In this document: positions 57,771 through 64,000 of the stretch, piece after piece | Numbering within the stretch: position 1 is the first letter of the stretch | Layout: each line of letters begins with the position of its first letter | From: an uncultured Acidimicrobiaceae bacterium | GTDB lineage: Bacteria; Actinomycetota; Acidimicrobiia; Acidimicrobiales; SZUA-35 | Direction: 5' to 3' | Assembly (NCBI GenBank): GCA_947259095.1 | Contig: CAMYLA010000002.1 | Coordinates: forward strand, 86,093-150,092 | Length of the DNA stretch: 64,000 nt | Translations under genes and position numbers: made by a program | Notes under the pieces: generated by a model | Database searches by the model: none | Told to the model about the DNA's origin: nothing | What the model saw: only the letters and a program-made list of their open reading frames with translations

Positions 57771-57860
57771 TGGCGGAGAGAGGGGGATTCGAACCCCCGG
57801 AACCTGTGAGGGTTCAACGGTTTTCAAGACCGACGCAATCGTCCACTCTGCCATCTCTCC
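57771..57860 (-). tRNA. tRNA-Ser(UGA), 3' CCA encoded
   Basis: GGAGAGATGGCAGAGTGG...GTCTTGAAAACC (anticodon TGA)...GGGGGTTCGAATCCCCCTCTCTCCGCCA; paired acceptor, T stem and long variable arm. Confidence 0.95.
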
Positions 57861-57932
57861 GTGAACGAGGTTAGCGGCGTTTCGGGGCCGGTGGGAGGTT
57901 GCCGGCCGAACGGGACGGCGGCTCGAGACCGG

Positions 57933-59381
57933 CTACACACCAACCCCGGGGACACAGAAGGCGGCGTCTTCCGGCTTGCTGTAGGTCCGGGTCGTGATCG
58001 GGCACAGTTCGGCGAAGATGGTCTCGGCCGGGACTTTCTGGGGGCCTTCGTATTGGGGGCGCATCTTGAGCGCCGGGCCGTCGACCGGGGCGTTGCCGTC
58101 CGGTCCTCCGTCTGTGAGGTAGCCGAAGCCGCAGCCGGTCGGGGTGTCGGCATCGATTGCGAAGTTGACGCAGTTGTCGATCCACAGGTCGGCCACATCG
58201 CTGTTCCATGCCCCCCACCAGTCACCGTGGGTGGTCGATCCGGGCGTTGCTTTCGACACGCCGAAGGTGGTCGGGTCGACGTCGGAGGACAGGTACCAGC
58301 CTTCGGTGGTCTCACCGATCTCGACCTTGTAGTTCACGAAGTATTCGAGGTTGGGCAGGATCCGGTCGTAGGGGGCGACGCAGTTGCTGCTGTACCAACC
58401 GCCGGGCGGTGGTTGGAAGTTGGTCCAGTCGGCGGGATCCTCGCCGTTCCAACACTGGTTGAACTTCACGTTCATCTCCAACACGACCCGGGGATCGTCG
58501 TCTACGCCGTACTCCTCCTTGAACTTGGAACCGTTGCAGACCGGGATGGTGTGGTCTCCCTCGTAGGAGGCGGTGGAGAAGTTGTCGCTGCAGACGAAGG
58601 TCAGCTTGCTACTGACACCGCCCTCGGCCTCCGGCACGGTGTTGAGGTTTTCGGTGGCGATCAGCGCCGCCTCATCCGGGTACTTCTGGGCTTCCCCCCG
58701 GGCCCGTCCTTCACCCTTGTAATACACGACAACCCGCTCCGGGATCCGCACATTGCCTTCGGCGTCGAACATGGCCGGCACCCAGTAGCCGGTCCGGTTC
58801 AGCTCCTGACCGTTGCAGGTGCTCGATCCGGAGTTGAGCAGCGAGTCGAAGGTGGTGAAGGCGTTGATGTCGGTATTGCCGAAGTGCATATGGAGATGCG
58901 ACGCCCCCGGCTTGCCGGGGAACAGCAGGGGGTCGTCGTAGCTGAAGTGGGAGAACTCACAACCGGCGCGGAACTGACCGCCGGCCGGGATGGGGAACGC
59001 CTGCTCGGGGTTGCCGCCGGGGCTGTCGAGGTACTCCTGGCGGGGCCCGTAGTGGTCGGTCAGCGTCAGCTGGTCAGACGGCGTTGCCAGGTCCGGGCTT
59101 GCGTCGTGGTTGGTGTTGCGAACCGAGGCCGCCTTGAGCATCGCCAGGTTCGACTCGTAGTTCAACGAGCTGGTCGAGGCCGCAGCTTCGCCATCGCCCC
59201 CCGTCTCCTGGGAGCCGATACTCAGCGGTCCGGCCGCATCGACCCCGTCGGCTTCATCTCCTGAGCCGAGCCCGACAAGTCCGGGACGAATCAAGACCAC
59301 CAGGACCGCCAACACCAGGAGCCCGCCGGCACCGAGCATGAAGTAGTATGGGCCTCGCCGTTCCGCTAGGTCCTCGAACAT
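57933..59381 (-). CDS. DUF1996 domain protein, membrane anchored
   Basis: GGQFRAGCEFSHFSYDDPLLFPGKPGASHLHMHFGNTDINAFTTFDSLLNSGSSTCNG; N-terminal TM. Confidence 0.85.
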   Translation of the reverse strand: MFEDLAERRGPYYFMLGAGGLLVLAVLVVLIRPGLVGLGSGDEADGVDAAGPLSIGSQETGGDGEAAASTSSLNYESNLAMLKAASVRNTNHDASPDLATPSDQLTLTDHYGPRQEYLDSPGGNPEQAFPIPAGGQFRAGCEFSHFSYDDPLLFPGKPGASHLHMHFGNTDINAFTTFDSLLNSGSSTCNGQELNRTGYWVPAMFDAEGNVRIPERVVVYYKGEGRARGEAQKYPDEAALIATENLNTVPEAEGGVSSKLTFVCSDNFSTASYEGDHTIPVCNGSKFKEEYGVDDDPRVVLEMNVKFNQCWNGEDPADWTNFQPPPGGWYSSNCVAPYDRILPNLEYFVNYKVEIGETTEGWYLSSDVDPTTFGVSKATPGSTTHGDWWGAWNSDVADLWIDNCVNFAIDADTPTGCGFGYLTDGGPDGNAPVDGPALKMRPQYEGPQKVPAETIFAELCPITTRTYSKPEDAAFCVPGVGV

Positions 59382-59449
59382 GGTCCGCCACCATCTGCCA
59401 AAAGGGCCGTCACCTACAAATGAATACCAGGCCCCGGCCCGAATGTCAG

Positions 59450-61354
59450 CTATAGCCCGGTGCCGGGAGCGCAGTAGGCCGCATCCTCCGGCTTGCTGTA
59501 CGAACGCTTGGGGTTCGGGCACAGCTCCTGCATCAGTGTTGCCGCCGGGACCTTGTTCGGACCGTTGTACTGTGGCCGCAGCTTCAGGGCCGGCCCACCG
59601 GCCGGAGCCGATCCGTTCGGGCCGCCGTCGCTCAGGTAGCCGAACCCGCAGCCGCTGGCGGCGCCGGACCGGTAGTTGACGCAGTTGTCGATGAACATCT
59701 TGTTGATGTCCTTGTTCCAGCCGCCCCACCAGTCACCGTGGGAGGTGGTCCCGCCGGCAGCCTTGGAAGCCCCGAACGACGTGGCGTCGACGTCGGATGA
59801 GAGGAACCAGTTGCTGGTGTTCTCCCCCGGCTCGACCCGGTAGTTCACGAAGTACTCCATGTTCGGCAGCGTGTGGTTGAACTCTCCGGTGCAGTTGCTG
59901 CCGTACCAGCTGCCGCCCGGTGGCCGGAAGTTTTTCCAGTCGGCCGGGTTCTTGCCGTTCCAGCACTGGCCGAACTTCACGTTCATCTCCAGCACCGCGG
60001 TGCCGGAACCGTTGCAGCTCGGCATGGTGTTGCCGGCCGCCCCGCCATTGCTCGAGTACTTGTCGCTGCAGACGAAGCTGTACTTGCCGGACACCCCGCC
60101 CTGGCTCTCCGGTTTGGCGTTCAGGTTCTCGGTGGCGATCATCGCCGCCCCGGCCGGGTACGGCTCGGCCTTACCCCTGGCCAGACCCTCACCCTTGTAG
60201 TAGACGACAACCCGTTCCGGGATGCGCACATTGCCGTTGCCGTCGATGATGGCCGGAGCCCAGTAGCCGGTTCGGTTCAGTTCTTGACCGTTGCAGGTGC
60301 TGGAACCGGAGTTGATCAGCGTCTCGTAGCTGCTGAAGGCGTTGACGTCGGTGTTGCCGAAGTACATGTGTAGGTGGGCGGCGCCGGGTTTGCCGGGAAA
60401 GACCAGCGGATCGTCATAGGAGAAGTGGGAGAACTCACAGCCGGTACGGAACTGACCGCCGTTGGCGACCGGGAACGCCTGCTCGGGGTTGCCGCCGGGA
60501 TTACCCAGATACTCGTTTCGGGGTCCGTACAGGCTCTGCAGGTTCAGCGAGGCAGACGGTGTGTTCCGCTGGGGGCTGTTGTCGTGGTTACGGTTCCTGA
60601 CCGACGAGGCCCGGATCAGGTCGAGGTTCGACCGGTAATCGAGCGACACGTTGGCCTGGGCGGCGGGCTTCGGGGCTGCGGTCGAGGGTGGGGCGGTGGA
60701 GGCCGTCGGTGTCGGAGTTGCGGTCTCGGTGTTGCCGTCTCCGGCGCCGCCGGCGGCCGGGGCTTTCGAGGAGGGGCTGGCTTCCCCGGCCGGTGCGGTG
60801 CCCTCGGCCGGCGCCGAAGCATCGCTGGCGGACTCGGTTGACGACGAGGTCGCCTCGCTGGCCGCTTCGCCGGCCGCTTCGCCGCCCGCTTCGGTGGTGT
60901 CGGTGTCGGTGTCGGTGGACGCAGCCGCTTCGGCTTCGGTGCCCGTTGCGTCGATGGCCGACGGATCACCTTCGACGGCCTCGATCCGGCCGGTGGTCTC
61001 GTCGACGTTGGCCACCAGGGTGCCCGCCGAGTTGAGCTGCTCCGGTGGCGACTGCTCGTCGATACCGATCTCGATCTCCGTCAGCTCGGCCTCGGTGAGA
61101 GCGTCCTCGGGAACGTCGGTGGTATCGGTCAGGGTCGACGGGCTGAGGAGCGAGACGACGACCCAGATCCCGACGCCGACCAGAAGGGCGAGACCAAGTT
61201 TGTAGGCCGTGCCGCCGACTCGTCCTTGCTTCGTGGCGCCATCGGGCTGCACCTCGATCGTGGTGGCGTCCGGCTCGACCTCGATCGTGCCGCCGGTATG
61301 GGTGGAGGGCTCGAACACGTTCTCATCGAGTGGCGACATCTCTTGTCCCGTCAT
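59450..61354 (-). CDS. DUF1996 domain protein, paralog of 57933-59381
   Basis: Same motifs (FRTGCEFSHFSYDDPLVFPGKPGAAHLHMYFGNTDVNAFSSYETLINSGSSTCNG), long acidic Ala/Thr/Ser linker. Confidence 0.85.
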   Translation of the reverse strand: MTGQEMSPLDENVFEPSTHTGGTIEVEPDATTIEVQPDGATKQGRVGGTAYKLGLALLVGVGIWVVVSLLSPSTLTDTTDVPEDALTEAELTEIEIGIDEQSPPEQLNSAGTLVANVDETTGRIEAVEGDPSAIDATGTEAEAAASTDTDTDTTEAGGEAAGEAASEATSSSTESASDASAPAEGTAPAGEASPSSKAPAAGGAGDGNTETATPTPTASTAPPSTAAPKPAAQANVSLDYRSNLDLIRASSVRNRNHDNSPQRNTPSASLNLQSLYGPRNEYLGNPGGNPEQAFPVANGGQFRTGCEFSHFSYDDPLVFPGKPGAAHLHMYFGNTDVNAFSSYETLINSGSSTCNGQELNRTGYWAPAIIDGNGNVRIPERVVVYYKGEGLARGKAEPYPAGAAMIATENLNAKPESQGGVSGKYSFVCSDKYSSNGGAAGNTMPSCNGSGTAVLEMNVKFGQCWNGKNPADWKNFRPPGGSWYGSNCTGEFNHTLPNMEYFVNYRVEPGENTSNWFLSSDVDATSFGASKAAGGTTSHGDWWGGWNKDINKMFIDNCVNYRSGAASGCGFGYLSDGGPNGSAPAGGPALKLRPQYNGPNKVPAATLMQELCPNPKRSYSKPEDAAYCAPGTGL

Positions 61355-61518
61355 GAAACCGCAATACTAGATCGCCGGCAGCGGTGGGCAACGTTTCTCA
61401 CCGTCGTATCTCTGCGAACGATGGCTGCGCTCCACGCCAGATGCCCTGGCGCTGGCCCCGGAACCGTGGCCGACCGTATCCCGTGCCGCCCCGGCCCGGT
61501 TTGTGGGAGGCTGGCCTG

Positions 61519-62493
61519 GTGCCCGAAATGTGGATCACACTGCGGACGCCGAACCGGCGGCCCCTGACCGTGCTGGTCGACGCCCCGCTGGTGGTGGGGC
61601 GCGAATGTGACGGCCTGATCCTCGCCGATCAGCGGGTGTCCCGGCGCCACACCAGTTTCGAGCCGACCGGCGGGCAACTGCAGGTCGTCGACCTGGGGAG
61701 CTCCAACGGCACTGCGGTCAACGGGCATCTGATCTCCGAGCCGGTGCTGGTCGGGCCCGGCGATCTGGTCACGATCGGCAACACGATGATCTCGATTCAG
61801 ACCAGAACCGAGGGGGAGAGCCCGATCGGTATGTTGCCGACACGGCTGGCCCGAACCGCCACGCCGTCGATCAAGACCTCGATCGAACTGGTGGCCGAGT
61901 CGATCGATCAGGGCGAAAGCGGCAGCATCGTGGATGCCGAAGTCATCGGGGTCGAGGCCGATCCAGGGACCCTCACGGTCGTCTTCAGCGACATCGAATC
62001 CTCGACCGAGCTGGCGGTTGCGATGGGCGACGCCGACTGGTTTGATCTCCTCGGCAAACATCACAGGCTTGTATCGGCCCAAGTCGAGGCCCATCAAGGC
62101 CGGATCGTGAAGAATCAGGGTGACGGCTACATGCTGTGTTTCCGCAGCGCCCGCCAGGCCCTCCTGGCCTGCATCGGGATGCAGCGGGACCTCGAACGGC
62201 AGGGCCCGGCGATGATGGCGGCCGATCCCGACTCCCCGTTGCGGGTCCGCATGGGCGCTCACACCGGCGAGGTCATGATGCAGGACGACGGGGATCTGTT
62301 CGGCCGGCACGTGATCGTTGCGGCCCGGATCGGCGCCCTGGCCACCGGAAGCCAGATCCTCGTTTCCAACCTCGTCAAACAGATCGCCGAGCCTCGAGGC
62401 GACATACCGTTCGGTGCCGCCCAGGAAACCCCGCTCAAAGGCATCGACGGCCTCACCCTCGTCCACGACGTCGACTGGGCCGCATTCGTCTGA
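61519..62493 (+). CDS. FHA domain + class III adenylate/guanylate cyclase
   Basis: LVVGRECDGLILADQRVSRRHTSFE...LGSSNGTAVNG; VVFSDIESSTELAVAMGD...KNQGDGYMLCF. Confidence 0.88.
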   Translation: MPEMWITLRTPNRRPLTVLVDAPLVVGRECDGLILADQRVSRRHTSFEPTGGQLQVVDLGSSNGTAVNGHLISEPVLVGPGDLVTIGNTMISIQTRTEGESPIGMLPTRLARTATPSIKTSIELVAESIDQGESGSIVDAEVIGVEADPGTLTVVFSDIESSTELAVAMGDADWFDLLGKHHRLVSAQVEAHQGRIVKNQGDGYMLCFRSARQALLACIGMQRDLERQGPAMMAADPDSPLRVRMGAHTGEVMMQDDGDLFGRHVIVAARIGALATGSQILVSNLVKQIAEPRGDIPFGAAQETPLKGIDGLTLVHDVDWAAFV

Positions 62494-62516
62494 CCAGGGT
62501 CGGCCAACGCTGCGCC

Positions 62517-62570
62517 GTGGACCCGTGGACCCGTGGACCCGTGGACCCGTGGACCCGTGGACCCGTGGAC
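62517..62570. repeat. Tandem repeat (GTGGACCCG)x6
   Basis: Read directly, six perfect 9-bp units. Confidence 0.95.
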
Positions 62571-62617
62571 GATAATGGCGATGCTTGTGCGACGCGGTCG
62601 GTGCTAGGTTGCAGGTC

Positions 62618-63109
62618 ATGAATTCTGGAGGGAAGATTTCAATCGCGCTCTTGTTGACGTTGGCCTTGATCGGCGCAGCCTGCGGGAGCGATTCGGACGA
62701 CACCGAGGCCGGCGAGGGGGCAACCGAGACCACCGCCGGCGACGGTGATCTGCAGAACGCCTGCCCGGCCGACGGCTGCATCGTCGATTTCGCCGGGGTC
62801 GCGGCAGCCGGCGACGAGATCGAGGTCACCTGGGAGCTGAACTTCGCTCCCGACATCAACAACAACCACATCCACATCTATTGGGACAACTTCACCCCAG
62901 CCCAGGTGAGCAACGACGCCACCGATCGTGGCGTCGACCAGGGCGAATGGGTCCCGACCGATCTCGGCCCGACCTACGTGACCGACGGTGCGGCGTCCAC
63001 CTCGGTCCGTGAGGATTCCACCACGCTGTGCCTGGTGGCCGCCGATCGCGACCACAACGTGATCGACGAGGGAACCGAGATCTGCCGCGATGTGAGCGAG
63101 CTGTTGTAG
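62618..63109 (+). CDS. Small lipoprotein
   Basis: LLTLALIGAACGSDSDD lipobox. Confidence 0.75.
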   Translation: MNSGGKISIALLLTLALIGAACGSDSDDTEAGEGATETTAGDGDLQNACPADGCIVDFAGVAAAGDEIEVTWELNFAPDINNNHIHIYWDNFTPAQVSNDATDRGVDQGEWVPTDLGPTYVTDGAASTSVREDSTTLCLVAADRDHNVIDEGTEICRDVSELL

Positions 63110-63115
63110 CGACCG

Positions 63116-64000
63116 ATGACCGCCCCCGGCAGTACCGAACCGACAGCGATCGGTCGGTATGAGCTCAGCTCAACGCTGGGGATCGGCGGATTCGCCAAGG
63201 TCCATCGAGCGTACGATCCGGCCCTCGATGGCGATGTCGCGGTCAAGATCCTGCTGTCGCTGTTCGTGGACAACGACGACATCCGCCACCGGTTCCTCCA
63301 GGAAGCCCGCCTGCTGCGACGGGTGGATTCGCCGAACCTGATCCGGGTCTACGACATCGGCGAGCTCGATGACGGTCGGCCGTACTTCGTGATGGAGCTG
63401 GCCGAGGGTGGCGCCCTTGCCGACAGGCTGGTGGCGAGAACCGGCAGTGCGCTCGACCGCGGCTCGATGGGCCAGGTGATCGAGGCCCTGGCTGTCGGGC
63501 TTTCGGCGCTGCACACCGCCGATGTTGTCCATCGCGACATCAAGCCCGACAATCTGTTGATCGCCGGTGGCGGCCACGACGACACCACCCAGGTCGGCGC
63601 CTCGATCCTGGCCGATGGGGAACGGCTGTTGATCGGCGACCTCGGCCTGGCCAAGGATCATCAGCAAACCTCGGCCGGACCGACCGTCTCCGGCGGCACA
63701 CCCTTCTATCGGCCTCCGGAGCAGATGACCCCAGGCGCCCCGATCACCCCGGCAGCCGACATCTACGCCGCCACCGCCGTCGTGTGGTACCTGCTCACCG
63801 GTGCCCATCCGCCGGAGACAGCGGCGGTCCCGGCCCAGCTGACGTCGATGCCCACGGCCTGGCAGCCGGTGTTGGAGCGGGGCCTGGAGCACGATCCGAC
63901 CCTGCGCCACGCCACCATCGAGGAGTGGGCCGCCGAGGCCCACAATGCTGTCGAGGCGGCACCGGCCACCGGCTACGACCCGGTCAAGGTCGGCGACGCC
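63116..64000 (+). CDS. Ser/Thr protein kinase (3' end outside window)
   Basis: YELSSTLGIGGFAKVHRAYDPALDGDVAVKIL; VVHRDIKPDNLL; GDLGLAKD; no stop before window end. Confidence 0.9.
   Translation, partial: MTAPGSTEPTAIGRYELSSTLGIGGFAKVHRAYDPALDGDVAVKILLSLFVDNDDIRHRFLQEARLLRRVDSPNLIRVYDIGELDDGRPYFVMELAEGGALADRLVARTGSALDRGSMGQVIEALAVGLSALHTADVVHRDIKPDNLLIAGGGHDDTTQVGASILADGERLLIGDLGLAKDHQQTSAGPTVSGGTPFYRPPEQMTPGAPITPAADIYAATAVVWYLLTGAHPPETAAVPAQLTSMPTAWQPVLERGLEHDPTLRHATIEEWAAEAHNAVEAAPATGYDPVKVGDA

Overview
High-GC actinobacterial-type chromosomal window (my inference from codon bias and gene content), read from the sequence and the ORF track only. Left part (1-9 kb): circularly permuted ATP-grasp/alpha-E pair, a Baeyer-Villiger-type monooxygenase, and a complete divergent olefin locus (oleA / oleBC fusion-oleD). 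10-19.5 kb: complete Wadjet type I-like operon (jetABCD), translationally coupled to an upstream pRiA4b ORF-3-like gene. 19.5-27 kb: gene graveyard (CBM60-like module array with in-frame stops, CHAT/TPR chimera, frameshifted methyltransferase, frameshifted colicin-E3-like toxin) plus a nucleotidyltransferase pair. 27-38.7 kb: at least five partial copies of the 3' half of tRNA-Ser, all oriented like the intact tRNA-Ser(UGA) at 57.8 kb, with conserved flanks including a GTGGCAC-N4-GTGGCAC motif. Two of the intervals hold the same tiny divergent two-gene module (55 aa / ~90-101 aa). Only a 100-aa integrase C-terminus remains in the region. This serial att array with mini-cassettes is my best candidate for an undescribed system. 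38.9-47.5 kb: exopolysaccharide-type locus whose promoters share TTGA-N7-TTGA direct repeats at 11-bp pitch. 46.9-57.3 kb: dual H-NOX signalling cluster with unusual REC-EAL-REC-wHTH and degenerate REC-HD proteins. 57.9-64 kb: tandem DUF1996 paralogs, FHA-cyclase, lipoprotein and a Ser/Thr kinase cut by the window edge. No database search was run; family names are recognition from motifs.
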